64,000 nt of DNA from Ruegeria_C sp040830705 (lineage in GTDB: Bacteria; Pseudomonadota; Alphaproteobacteria; Rhodobacterales; Rhodobacteraceae), in assembly GCA_040830705.1 (NCBI GenBank), contig JBFOME010000010.1:62001-126000 (forward strand). Direction: 5' to 3'. The translations under genes were made by a program, and so were the position numbers. The notes beneath the pieces were generated by a model, which was not told the origin of the DNA, did no database searches, and worked only from the letters and a program-made list of their open reading frames with translations. This document shows positions 16,007 through 24,339 of this stretch, piece after piece. Each line of letters opens with the position of its first letter. The first letter of the stretch is position 1.

Positions 16007-16702
16007 ATGACCGACCCCGTACTGCACCTAGAAGATGCGTGTTTGTCGCTGGATGGCAATGCGGGACAGGTGGAAATTCTGCGCAGCATCACATTGACAG
16101 TGCCCCGCGGCGAAACGCTGGGCCTTGTCGGGCCGTCCGGATCGGGAAAATCCTCGCTCCTGATGCTGCTTGGCGGGCTGGAGCGCGCGACCTCTGGCAA
16201 GGTTGCCGCGCTGGGGCAGGACCTGAGCGCGCTGGACGAGGATGCGTTGGCGCGATTCCGGCGCGACAGAATGGGGGTGGTGTTCCAGAACTTTCACCTG
16301 ATCCCGACCATGACCGCGCTGGAGAACGTCGCAACGCCGCTGGAACTGGCCGGTGCCAACGACGCCCTGCCCCGCGCCCGCGCCGAATTGGAGGCGGTGG
16401 GGCTTGCTCACAGGCTCGATCATTACCCGGCGCAATTGTCGGGCGGCGAGCAGCAGCGCGTCGCACTGGCCCGCGCCTCGGCCCCGCGTCCAGCGATCCT
16501 GCTGGCCGATGAGCCGACCGGCAATCTCGACGAAGCCAACGGTGCGCTGATCATGGACCTGCTTTTTGATCTACGCGACCGGCACGGGGCGACATTGGTG
16601 CTGGTGACCCATAGCCACAGCCTCGCTGATCGCTGCGACCGCGTGATCCGCCTGCGTGACGGGCGCATCGTGACGGATGCGGCGCGTGAGGCGGCGGAAT
16701 GA
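16007..16702 (+). CDS. ABC transporter ATP-binding protein (LolD/YbbA-like)
   Basis: A 231-residue nucleotide-binding subunit of the MacB/LolD class. It has Walker A GPSGSGKSS, Q-loop VFQNFHLIPTMTALENV, signature LSGGEQQRVALARA, Walker B ILLADEPTGNLDE and H-loop LVTHS, all intact. It overlaps the permease gene by four bases (ATGA). By analogy with YbbAP it energises an envelope mechanotransmission or lipid-handling system together with the following FtsX-type permease and the divergent esterase. The substrate is unknown. Confidence 0.93.
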   Translation: MTDPVLHLEDACLSLDGNAGQVEILRSITLTVPRGETLGLVGPSGSGKSSLLMLLGGLERATSGKVAALGQDLSALDEDALARFRRDRMGVVFQNFHLIPTMTALENVATPLELAGANDALPRARAELEAVGLAHRLDHYPAQLSGGEQQRVALARASAPRPAILLADEPTGNLDEANGALIMDLLFDLRDRHGATLVLVTHSHSLADRCDRVIRLRDGRIVTDAAREAAE

Positions 16703-19224
16703 GCCTTGCTGCCGCCGCGCGCATCGCCCGTCGCGAGTTGCGTGGCGGTATAAGAGGGTTCCGCACCTTTCTGGCCTGTCTGGCGCTTGGCGTGGCCGCC
16801 ATCGCGGCGGTCGGCTCGGTGCGTTCGGGGATCGATGCCGGACTTGCCCGCGAAGGGGCCGCCCTGCTGGGGGGCGACGCCGAGCTGGAACTGACCTACC
16901 GCTTCGCCTCGCCAGAGGAGCGGGCCTGGATGGACGAGGTCGCGCAGGCGGTCTCGGAAGTGGTCGATTTCCGGTCCATGGCTGTGGTGGATGGCGAAAC
17001 GCCAAGCCGCGCGCTGACGCAGATCAAGGCGGTTGATGCCACCTATCCGCTGATCGGCGCGGTACGGCTGGACCCCGAAATGCCTCTGGATCAGGCGCTT
17101 GCGGGCAACGACGACCTGCCCGGCGCGGTGATGGAACGGGTCCTGATCGACAGGCTGGGGCTGAGCGTGGGCGATCAATTCCGGCTCGGCACACAAGACT
17201 TCATCCTCACCGCCGCAATCACACACGAGCCGGATGGGGCGGCAGACGGGTTCCGGCTGGGGCCGCGTACACTTCTGCGGACAGAGAATCTGACCGCCTC
17301 CGGCCTGCTGGCCCCCGGTACGCTCTACTCGACCAAGTACCGCCTGGACCTGCCCGAAAACGCCGATCTTGCCCAAATGGCCACGCAGGCGCGGGCGCAG
17401 TTCGAAAACACCGGTATGCGCTGGACGGATGCGCGCAACGGGGCGCCGGGAATTGCTGAATTTGTCGAACGGCTGAGCGCCTTTCTGATCCTTGTGGGTC
17501 TCTCGGGACTGGCGGTGGGCGGCATCGGTATCTCTGCCGCCGTGCGCGCCTATCTGGATAACAAGACCGCGACCATCGCCACGCTGCGCACGTTGGGGGC
17601 AGATCGCAACACCGTGTTTGGTGTCTATTTCATCCAGATCGGCGTGCTATCGGTGCTTGGCATCGGGATCGGGCTGGTGATCGGAGCGGGCGCGCCGCTG
17701 GCCCTTGGTCCGCTGATCCAATCGCGCCTACCGATCCCGGCAGACTTCACGATCTATCCCGCACCGCTGGGCGAGGCCGCCATCTACGGGATATTGACCG
17801 CGCTGATCTTCACGCTTTGGCCGCTGGCCCGAACCGAGGATATCCGGCCTGCGACCCTCTTCCGCGATGCGGTGACCGGCCTACAGGGACTGCCCAGAAA
17901 GCGCTACGTGTTCGCCACGCTGATCGGGCTGGCGGCGCTCGTAGGGCTGGCCGCTTGGTTCAGCGGTTCGGCCAGACTGACCCTCTGGACCGCCGGGGGT
18001 CTCTGCGGCGCGCTTCTGGCACTGTCACTTGCTGCCTTTGCCGTGCGCCGCGCGGCCCGCGCCGCCAAGCCGCGCGCGCAGGGCCGTCCGGCGCTGCGAT
18101 GGGCGCTGGCGGCGATCTCGGGCTCTGGCGAGGGCGCGGGCGCGGTGGTGTTGTCGCTGGGGCTTGGCCTGTCGGTGCTGGCCGCCGTGGGTCAGATTGA
18201 TGGCAATCTGCGCCGCGCCATTTCCGGCAACCTGCCTGACATCGCGCCCAGCTATTTCTTCGTCGATATCCAGAAGGATCAGATGGAAGGGTTCAATGCG
18301 CGGCTGGAGGGCGACCCTGCGGTCAGCCGTGTCGAAAGCGCGCCAATGCTGCGAGGCATCATCACGCGGATCAACGGCGAACCCGCGCGCGAGACCGCCG
18401 GCGACCATTGGGTGTTGGAGGGCGACCGGGGCGTGACATATTCCGCCGCGCAGCCCGGAAACGCCAAATTGACCGCAGGGGCATGGTGGCCTGCGGACTA
18501 CGCCGGGCCACCGCTGGTGAGTTTCGCCGCCGAGGAGGCCGCCGAGATGGGCCTGAGCCTTGGCGACACGCTGACCATCAACATCCTTGGCCGCGACATC
18601 ACGGCAGAGATCACGTCCTTACGCGAGGTCGATTTCTCGACTGCCGGGATGGGCTTCATCCTATCGATGAACCCCGCCGCACTGCAGGCCGCCCCACACA
18701 GTTTCATCGCCACCGTCTATGCCGAGCCACAGGCCGAGGCGGCGATCCTGCGCGATCTGGCCGGGCAATACCCCAACATCACCGCAATCCGTGTGCGCGA
18801 TGCCATCGACCGGGTGGCTGATGTGCTGGCGGGGCTGGCAGCAGCCACGTCACTGGGGGCAGCCGCGGCGCTGGCCACCGGGTTCCTGGTGCTCATGGGT
18901 GCGGCGGCGGCATCGGTCACGGCGCGGACCTACGAGGCGGCCCTGCTCAAGACATTGGGAGCAACGCGGCGGCGTATTCTGGTTAGCTTTGCGCTACGCT
19001 CAGTGCTGCTGGGGGCGGCAGCGGGGCTGGTGGCGCTGGTCGCTGGCATCACCAGCGGATGGGCGGTCAGCCACTACATACTTGAAACCGGGTTCAGCGT
19101 GATCTGGCCCTCGGCACTGGCCATCGTCACAGGTGGAGTTCTTGCAACGCTTCTGGCCGGGCTTTGCTTTGCATGGGGTCCTCTGTCGGCCCGCCCTGCC
19201 CGGATTCTTCGCGCCCACGAATAG
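16699..19224 (+). CDS. FtsX-family ABC transporter permease (YbbP-like)
   Basis: An 841-residue inner-membrane protein with two FtsX modules. A transmembrane helix at about residues 21-42 leads to a periplasmic domain, then clusters of helices around residues 250-395, a central pair near 405-445, a second periplasmic domain (about 500-700) and a final three-helix bundle (about 710-830). The length matches YbbP-type permeases (about 800), not the shorter MacB/LolC forms. It is coupled to its ATPase. The last 98 bases are overlapped antisense by the end of the Rrf2 regulator gene. Confidence 0.92.
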   Translation: MSLAAAARIARRELRGGIRGFRTFLACLALGVAAIAAVGSVRSGIDAGLAREGAALLGGDAELELTYRFASPEERAWMDEVAQAVSEVVDFRSMAVVDGETPSRALTQIKAVDATYPLIGAVRLDPEMPLDQALAGNDDLPGAVMERVLIDRLGLSVGDQFRLGTQDFILTAAITHEPDGAADGFRLGPRTLLRTENLTASGLLAPGTLYSTKYRLDLPENADLAQMATQARAQFENTGMRWTDARNGAPGIAEFVERLSAFLILVGLSGLAVGGIGISAAVRAYLDNKTATIATLRTLGADRNTVFGVYFIQIGVLSVLGIGIGLVIGAGAPLALGPLIQSRLPIPADFTIYPAPLGEAAIYGILTALIFTLWPLARTEDIRPATLFRDAVTGLQGLPRKRYVFATLIGLAALVGLAAWFSGSARLTLWTAGGLCGALLALSLAAFAVRRAARAAKPRAQGRPALRWALAAISGSGEGAGAVVLSLGLGLSVLAAVGQIDGNLRRAISGNLPDIAPSYFFVDIQKDQMEGFNARLEGDPAVSRVESAPMLRGIITRINGEPARETAGDHWVLEGDRGVTYSAAQPGNAKLTAGAWWPADYAGPPLVSFAAEEAAEMGLSLGDTLTINILGRDITAEITSLREVDFSTAGMGFILSMNPAALQAAPHSFIATVYAEPQAEAAILRDLAGQYPNITAIRVRDAIDRVADVLAGLAAATSLGAAAALATGFLVLMGAAAASVTARTYEAALLKTLGATRRRILVSFALRSVLLGAAAGLVALVAGITSGWAVSHYILETGFSVIWPSALAIVTGGVLATLLAGLCFAWGPLSARPARILRAHE

Positions 19225-19672
19225 CGCCCCGACCGCAGGTAACGGGTTGCAGCAAGCGCAAAAGGTCAGTGTTGCCGCAGACCAGCGTATCCAGCGTGAT
19301 CTCGTCCAGCGAGGCATAGAACACCTCCGCCGCATTCTGTAGCGCGATGCGCAACCGGCAGGCCTGCGTCAGCGGGCAGGAGTTATCGGCATCGGCAAAA
19401 CACTCGGCGATGGGCAGATCACCCTCGATCTGGCGAAAGACCTGACCGATGCGCAGCTCTTCCGGCGGCACCGCCAGCGCCAGCCCGCCTTTGCGGCCAC
19501 GCACGGTGTGAATGATGTCAAGCTGGCCAAGCTGGTTGATCACATGCGCCAAATGGTTTTCCGAGATATTGCAGGCTGCCGCCACTTCGGATTTGGTGAC
19601 CAGCCGGTCGCGATGCGCGGTGCAGTACATCAGCAATCGAATGGCGATATTCGTCCTTTTGGTGATGCGCAT
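19127..19672 (-). CDS. Rrf2 family regulator with three-cysteine cluster motif (NsrR-like)
   Basis: A 181-residue Rrf2-type winged-helix regulator. The N-terminal HTH (MRITKRTNIAIRLLMYC and SEVAAACNISENHLAHVINQL) and the wing RGRKGG are intact. Cys91, Cys99 and Cys105 form the Rrf2 [2Fe-2S]/[4Fe-4S] ligand set, spaced C-x7-C-x5-C, which is close to the NO sensor NsrR. The start at 19672 opens directly on the conserved helix. After about residue 145 the C-terminal tail is basic and probably disordered, and it overlaps the permease gene antisense. Divergent from the next gene, with an FnrL-type box between them. Likely a nitrosative or redox regulator. Confidence 0.86.
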   Translation of the reverse strand: MRITKRTNIAIRLLMYCTAHRDRLVTKSEVAAACNISENHLAHVINQLGQLDIIHTVRGRKGGLALAVPPEELRIGQVFRQIEGDLPIAECFADADNSCPLTQACRLRIALQNAAEVFYASLDEITLDTLVCGNTDLLRLLQPVTCGRGAIRGREESGQGGPTEDPMQSKARPEALQELHL

Positions 19673-19729
19673 CGGAAACCCTCGCAAGAAAGTGATGCAT
19701 CTGTATTGCACAGCTCGGAAAATATCGGT

Positions 19730-19743
19730 TTGACATACATCAA
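19730..19743 (+). promoter_or_regulatory. FnrL/Dnr-type box (TTGAC-N4-ATCAA)
   Basis: TTGAC-ATAC-ATCAA is an exact match, in the reverse orientation, to the TTGAT-N4-GTCAA consensus of Rhodobacter FnrL. It lies in the divergent gap between the Rrf2 regulator and the gamma-glutamylcyclotransferase-like gene, 58 and 28 bases from their starts. Oxygen- or NO-dependent control is inferred. Confidence 0.45.
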
Positions 19744-19770
19744 TCGCAGCAGAACCACCGGGACCGAGTG

Positions 19771-20340
19771 ATGGCAGACCCCTATTTCTTTGGCTATGGC
19801 AGCTTGGTGAACACCGCCACCCATGACTTTCCCGATCCTCAACGCGCCACTTTGCGCGGCTGGCGGCGGGCCTGGCGGCATACCGACCTGCGCCCGGTGG
19901 CCTTTCTGACCGCGATCCCCGACGCGCAAGCCGAGATCGACGGCATGATTGCCCATGTACCGGGTGACGACTGGCAAGCGCTCGATGAACGGGAATGGGC
20001 CTATGACCGGATTGCCGCCACCCACGCCATCTCGCACCCGCTCACCAAACCGGTCGAGATTGCCGTCTATGCCGTGCCCGAGCATCAGCACAAGCCCGCA
20101 AGCGCCGCGCATCCCATTGTACTGAGCTATCTGGATGTGGTGTTTCAGGGTTATCTGCGAGTCTATGGCCCCGAAGGTGTCGATCGGTTCATCGCCACGA
20201 CCGATGGTTGGACCGGCCCGGTGCTGAACGACCGTGCAGCCCCCCGATATGCCCGCCACCAAGCGCTCAGCGCCGAGGAGACCCGTTTTGTCGATGAGCG
20301 GCTGGCGCGGATTGGAGTACGTCTGGTCGACAAGCTCTGA
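19771..20340 (+). CDS. gamma-glutamylcyclotransferase-like protein
   Basis: A 189-residue protein with the GGCT-like fold. The N-terminal FFGYGSLVN (YGSL loop) is followed by an RGWRRAWRH strand, and a conserved Glu in the LDEREWAYDR segment is at the position of the catalytic acid. The family includes gamma-glutamylcyclotransferases and AIG2-like proteins; bacterial members are mostly untested. The ATG at 19771 is preferred over the overlapping GTG three bases upstream. It is divergent from the Rrf2 regulator, with an FnrL-type box between, and is followed by an orphan betaine-type binding protein. Confidence 0.82.
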   Translation: MADPYFFGYGSLVNTATHDFPDPQRATLRGWRRAWRHTDLRPVAFLTAIPDAQAEIDGMIAHVPGDDWQALDEREWAYDRIAATHAISHPLTKPVEIAVYAVPEHQHKPASAAHPIVLSYLDVVFQGYLRVYGPEGVDRFIATTDGWTGPVLNDRAAPRYARHQALSAEETRFVDERLARIGVRLVDKL

Positions 20341-20368
20341 CTAGTGACAGAGCGCGCGCTGCAACCGT

Positions 20369-20422
20369 TGGAAATTTCCAGCCACATCCAGTATCATCAT
20401 GACATAAGCGGTTGATGTCATG
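20369..20422 (+). promoter_or_regulatory. two inverted repeats upstream of the betaine-type binding protein
   Basis: Two symmetrical elements occupy the 136-base gap before the binding-protein gene: a perfect 12-base palindrome TGGAAATTTCCA (20369-20380) and a perfect 8-9-8 inverted repeat CATGACAT / ATGTCATG (20398-20405 / 20415-20422). Both lie 55-108 bases before the start codon, where operators are expected. Neither is followed by a T-run. The cognate regulator is unknown. Confidence 0.5.
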
Positions 20423-20476
20423 GGCACCTCCCGGGTCCTTTCGTTGATCGAAAACCCCTTCGAAGAGGAGTGCGAT

Positions 20477-21433
20477 ATGTTTTCCAGCAAATTGATGACG
20501 CTCTGTTGCGCGGCCGCCCTGATGGCCCACGGCCCTGCCGCGATGGCCGCAGATGTGGTGATAGGCGTGCCCAACTGGCCCTCGGTTCAGGCCACCGCGC
20601 ATATTCTGAAGGTCGCAGTCGAAGACCGGCTTGATCTGGAGGTGGACCTGCAGGATGGATCCAACACCGCCGTTTTCGAAGGGATGGATGCGGGTACGAT
20701 CCATGTGCATCCCGAGGCCTGGATGCCCAATCTCGACCATCTCAAGCGGCAATATGTGGACGGTAAGAAATCCATCAAGCTGTCGCCTCATGCCGCCGAG
20801 GGCACGCAGGCAATGTGCGTCACCAAAGGCACCGCCGACAGAACCGGGATCACTGACATTAAGCAGCTGCGCGATCCGGCCATGGCCAAGAACTTCGACA
20901 CTGACGGCAACGGCAAGGGTGAGGTGTGGATCGGTGCGGAGGGTTGGGGTTCGACCCCGATCGAACAGATCCGAGCGCGGTCTTATGGCTACGACAAAAC
21001 CATGGACCTGAAGGTGATGGAGGAAGACGCAGCGCTTGCGGATGTCGAGGCGGCAATCAAGGCCGACCAGAACATCGTTTTCTTCTGCTACACGCCGCAC
21101 CACATGTTCGTCAGTCATGATCTGGTGGTGCTAAAGGAGCCCGCCTATGATGCAAGCCAATGGGTGATCGTGCCCCCTTCGCCCACCCCCGGCTGGCTGG
21201 AAAAATCAACAGCAGGCGTCGCCTGGGACACCGCATCGCTCAATATCGGGTATGCCGCGTCGCTTGAGGCAGACCAGCCCGAGGTTGCTGCGATGCTGGG
21301 CAAGGTATCGCTCGATACCGACACGCTTTCCGCGCTGACCTATGCGCTTGCGGTCGAGAATCAGGACCCCGCCGAGCTGGCCAAGGCATGGGTGGAAGAG
21401 AACGCCTCCACCGTGGACGGGTGGTTCCAATAG
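20477..21433 (+). CDS. glycine betaine/proline-type ABC substrate-binding protein (OpuAC/ProX-like), orphan
   Basis: A 318-residue periplasmic binding protein of the OpuAC family. The Sec signal covers about residues 1-24 (AAMAA cleavage), followed by VVIGVPNWPSVQATAHILK and GTIHVHPEAWMPN. Aromatic residues W101-W103-region, GAEGWGSTP and FCYTPHHMF are of the kind that build the cation-pi cage for quaternary amines. No permease or ATPase gene is next to it, so it must pair with a transporter elsewhere. The start at 20477 has GAGGAG upstream. Two inverted repeats precede it. It fits the methylated-amine theme of the window. Confidence 0.88.
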   Translation: MFSSKLMTLCCAAALMAHGPAAMAADVVIGVPNWPSVQATAHILKVAVEDRLDLEVDLQDGSNTAVFEGMDAGTIHVHPEAWMPNLDHLKRQYVDGKKSIKLSPHAAEGTQAMCVTKGTADRTGITDIKQLRDPAMAKNFDTDGNGKGEVWIGAEGWGSTPIEQIRARSYGYDKTMDLKVMEEDAALADVEAAIKADQNIVFFCYTPHHMFVSHDLVVLKEPAYDASQWVIVPPSPTPGWLEKSTAGVAWDTASLNIGYAASLEADQPEVAAMLGKVSLDTDTLSALTYALAVENQDPAELAKAWVEENASTVDGWFQ

Positions 21434-21502
21434 GGCATCGGTAGCGAACGGGCTTGCAGTGCAGAGGCAAAGCGCGCGCGGCAACCATCAGGGAGATCCA
21501 AT

Positions 21503-22276
21503 ATGCAAGACGCCCCTGCGGGATCGTCCCGTGATACGCGCGATCTGGCGCGGCTCTATTCCGAGGTCAGCCATTGGCAACGGGTCCGGGGCATCCGACT
21601 GATCGAGACGGCAGCGCCGGAAGAGGCAGAGCATGTTCTGGACATAGGGTGCGGTACCGGAGAGCTGGCCGCCGAATTGGCGCGACGGGTCGGACCCGAT
21701 GGTCGTATCACCGCGATTGATCCTGACCCGCAGCGTCTGGCCCAGGCGCGCGCGCAGTTTGGATCGGCCAATCCAACGATTCAGTTCGTCCAGACAACCG
21801 CCGAAGATCTGTCGGTGGTGTCTGATGGCAGCGTTGATCTCATCTACTCGAACTATGTCCTGCACTGGGTGCTCGACCAAAATCGCCTGTTCAGCGAAGT
21901 TGAACGGGTCCTGCGACCGGGCGGGCGCATGGTCACCGAGTTTCTCGGCGCTCCAATTGAAACCCTGATAGAGCTTTTGCTCATGATGCCCGACGGCGCC
22001 ACGATGCTAGGGGAGAACACCTTTCTGGACGAACCCGGCTGGCGCGCCTTGATCGCGCCGCACGCTCTTGCGGTCGAAAGGCTGGACTGGCCGGAAACAC
22101 CCTTGCTGTACAAAAACCTTCAGGCGCTGTTCGACTGGCTGGAGGCAACCTCGCATGGCGGGTTTGACCACCGAAAGCTGTCGGAGAAGAACCTGACAAT
22201 ACTCTCTCGCCGGTTCCCCGACGACATCCAGTTATCATGCACCGGCTTGCGCATGGTGCTGCGCAAGACCGAATAG
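21503..22276 (+). CDS. class I SAM-dependent methyltransferase
   Basis: A 257-residue methyltransferase with a clean class I core: motif I VLDIGCGTGELAAELA (about residues 45-60), acidic loop ITAIDPDPQRL, motif II QTTAEDLSVVSDGSVDLIYSN and motif III VLRPGGRMVTEF. The layout resembles the UbiE/trans-aconitate methyltransferase group (LHWVLDQNRLFSEVERVL). The substrate is not evident. A GGGAG site precedes the ATG. It ends two bases before the convergent end of gltX, with no room for a terminator. Confidence 0.88.
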   Translation: MQDAPAGSSRDTRDLARLYSEVSHWQRVRGIRLIETAAPEEAEHVLDIGCGTGELAAELARRVGPDGRITAIDPDPQRLAQARAQFGSANPTIQFVQTTAEDLSVVSDGSVDLIYSNYVLHWVLDQNRLFSEVERVLRPGGRMVTEFLGAPIETLIELLLMMPDGATMLGENTFLDEPGWRALIAPHALAVERLDWPETPLLYKNLQALFDWLEATSHGGFDHRKLSEKNLTILSRRFPDDIQLSCTGLRMVLRKTE

Positions 22277-22278
22277 GG

Positions 22279-23604
22279 TTACGCCCGGGCGCGGATCACC
22301 TGCAGCAATGGCAGCAGCGTGGCCATCTCCGGCCCGCGCTCCATCCCGGTCAGGGCCTTGCGCAACGGCATAAACAGACCCTTGCCCTTGCGGCCGGTCG
22401 CCTCTTTCACCGCAGAGGTCCATTCCGACCAGCTTTGGGGTCCCAGCGGCCCTTCGGGAAGCAGGGTCATGGCCTGGGCGATGAAGGCCGCATCCTCTTC
22501 CGCGATCAGCGGTTCGGCCCCGTCGCGACAAAGTGCCCACCAGCCGGCCAGATCGTTCAGCGTGGTGATGTTCTCGCGCGCCATCAACCAGAACGGTTCG
22601 GCAATCGCCAGTGGCACGCCCAGCCCCGCAATCGTGTCGGCCACGGCCGAGAGCGGCAGTGTCTGCAGATACCGTGCGGTCAGCGGATAGACGTCCTGCA
22701 CATCGAATTTCGTGGGCGCCGCGCCAAAGCGGGTGATGTCGAACCCTTCGACCAGCTCAGCCATATCGCCGCGCAGTTCCACCGGGTCCGAAGACCCAAG
22801 CCGCGCCATCAGACTCAGCAGCGCCATCGGCTGCACGCCCGCCTCGCGCAGATCACGCAGCGCCAGCGTACCAAGACGTTTGGACAGCGCCTCGCCCTGC
22901 GGGCCTGTCAGCAGCGAGTGATGCGCGAAACGTGGGCAAGCGCCGCCCAGCGCTTCGATGATCTGGATCTGGGTGGCGGTGTTGGTCACGTGATCCGAGC
23001 CACGTACGACATCAGTGACACCCATTTCGGTATCATCCACCACGGACGCAATCGTATAAAGCACTTGGCCATCGCCGCGGATCAGCACCGGGTCAGAAAC
23101 CGAAGCTGCGTCGATCGAGGTGTCACCCAGAATGCCGTCGTTCCAGTTGATCCGTTCCTGATCCAGCTTGAAGCGCCAGACCCCATTGCCGCGCTCAGCG
23201 CGCAGCGCGTCTTTCTCATCCTCGCTCAGGCCAAGGGCGGCGCGGTCATAGACCGGCGGTTTGCCCATGTTCAGCTGCTTCTTGCGCTTGAGGTCCAGCT
23301 CGGTCGGCGTCTCAAACGCCTCATAAAACCGCCCCATCTCGCGCAACCTGTCCGCCGCCTCGGCGTACCTGTCCAGCCGGTCGGACTGTCGCTCGATCCG
23401 GTCCCAATACAGGCCCAGCCAGTCCATGTCCTGCTTGATGGCGTCGACATATTCTTCCTTCGACCGCTCAGGGTCGGTGTCGTCGATGCGCAGGATGAAG
23501 GTGCCGCCAGCCTTGCGGGCGATCAGGTAATTCATCAGCGCGGTGCGCAGGTTGCCCACATGGATATAGCCGGTGGGCGAGGGGGCGAAACGGGTGGTGG
23601 TCAT
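22279..23604 (-). CDS. gltX: glutamate--tRNA ligase
   Basis: GluRS attaches glutamate to tRNA-Glu (and often tRNA-Gln in bacteria using the transamidation route). The 441-residue protein is class I: the HIGH-type motif appears in FAPSPTGYIHVGN, then FILRIDDTDPERS, the GSDHVTNTATQIQI active-site segment and the KMSKS-type loop GEALSKRLG. At 441 residues it matches the shorter GltX form of alphaproteobacteria, which often carry two gltX genes. Another copy may exist outside the window. A candidate site GGAGACACCC is directly upstream of the ATG. Confidence 0.95.
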   Translation of the reverse strand: MTTTRFAPSPTGYIHVGNLRTALMNYLIARKAGGTFILRIDDTDPERSKEEYVDAIKQDMDWLGLYWDRIERQSDRLDRYAEAADRLREMGRFYEAFETPTELDLKRKKQLNMGKPPVYDRAALGLSEDEKDALRAERGNGVWRFKLDQERINWNDGILGDTSIDAASVSDPVLIRGDGQVLYTIASVVDDTEMGVTDVVRGSDHVTNTATQIQIIEALGGACPRFAHHSLLTGPQGEALSKRLGTLALRDLREAGVQPMALLSLMARLGSSDPVELRGDMAELVEGFDITRFGAAPTKFDVQDVYPLTARYLQTLPLSAVADTIAGLGVPLAIAEPFWLMARENITTLNDLAGWWALCRDGAEPLIAEEDAAFIAQAMTLLPEGPLGPQSWSEWTSAVKEATGRKGKGLFMPLRKALTGMERGPEMATLLPLLQVIRARA

Positions 23605-23704
23605 GGGTGTCTCCTGTTGCCGCGTCTGTTGTCACAGCGGCACTGGTTTGTCCAGCAAAGCAGAGACGCGTGGCAGTATCAGGCCCAGACTTCTCCCTGC
23701 AAGT

Positions 23705-24139
23705 CTAAGCCAGCGCGACAAGAACTGCGCCGACGCCAATGAGAGTTACGCCAGCCCAGCCGGTCGCAGACATCTTTTCGCCAAGAAACGCCGCCGCGAT
23801 CAATGCAACGAACACAACACTGAGTTTGTCTATCGGCGCGACCTGCGAAACTTTTCCGAGCTGAAGGGCGCGAAAGTAGCAGAGCCAAGACGCTCCGGTC
23901 GCCAGACCGGAGAGTACGAGAAACACGCTCGTCTTGGCGGAAAGCGTTGAAAGAGGTTGAGTTTCCCCTGTCGTCCAGACCAGCAGTCCAAGAGCGATGA
24001 CCACAACGACAGTACGCAAGAATGTTGCAAAGTTAGAGTTGACATTCGAGACCCCGACTTTGGCGAAAACGGCAGTCAGGGCTGCAAACAAAGCGGCGAG
24101 TAGCGCCCAGACGGGCCAGGATTGTGCTACGGATTGCAT
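23705..24139 (-). CDS. EamA-family (DMT) small transporter
   Basis: A 144-residue, very hydrophobic protein with about five transmembrane helices and a single EamA domain, half the length of the usual ten-helix DMT permease. Landmarks are WALLAALFAALTAVFAKVG at the N-terminus, the central GLATGASWLCYFRALQLG and the end VFVALIAAAFLGEKMS. Such half-size members are thought to dimerise. The ATG at 24139 begins at the first helix; the open frame extends upstream but encodes polar, unrelated sequence. The substrate is unknown. It stands alone, 100 bases after gltX. Confidence 0.82.
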   Translation of the reverse strand: MQSVAQSWPVWALLAALFAALTAVFAKVGVSNVNSNFATFLRTVVVVIALGLLVWTTGETQPLSTLSAKTSVFLVLSGLATGASWLCYFRALQLGKVSQVAPIDKLSVVFVALIAAAFLGEKMSATGWAGVTLIGVGAVLVALA

Positions 24140-24339
24140 GGTTGGGCCATCCCAAGATTGTGGCAGATGAATCAGGTAGATTTGCACACTGAACGATGGT
24201 CCGCCCCGCTGCAAGGCGACCTCCACATGGTTGGTATGGCTGCTTCAGGATGTTACGCCTTTCTATCGCATGCCACGAGTTGCGAGGTACTTGGCTTTCC
24301 CGTCGCCAAAGATGTCGGTCCCCCACGCCATGTCGATTG

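Noticed and set aside
22237..23742. A 501-codon open frame antisense to gltX
   Set aside because: The composition is Arg/His/Gln-rich without any domain, and gltX on the opposite strand has all class I synthetase motifs.
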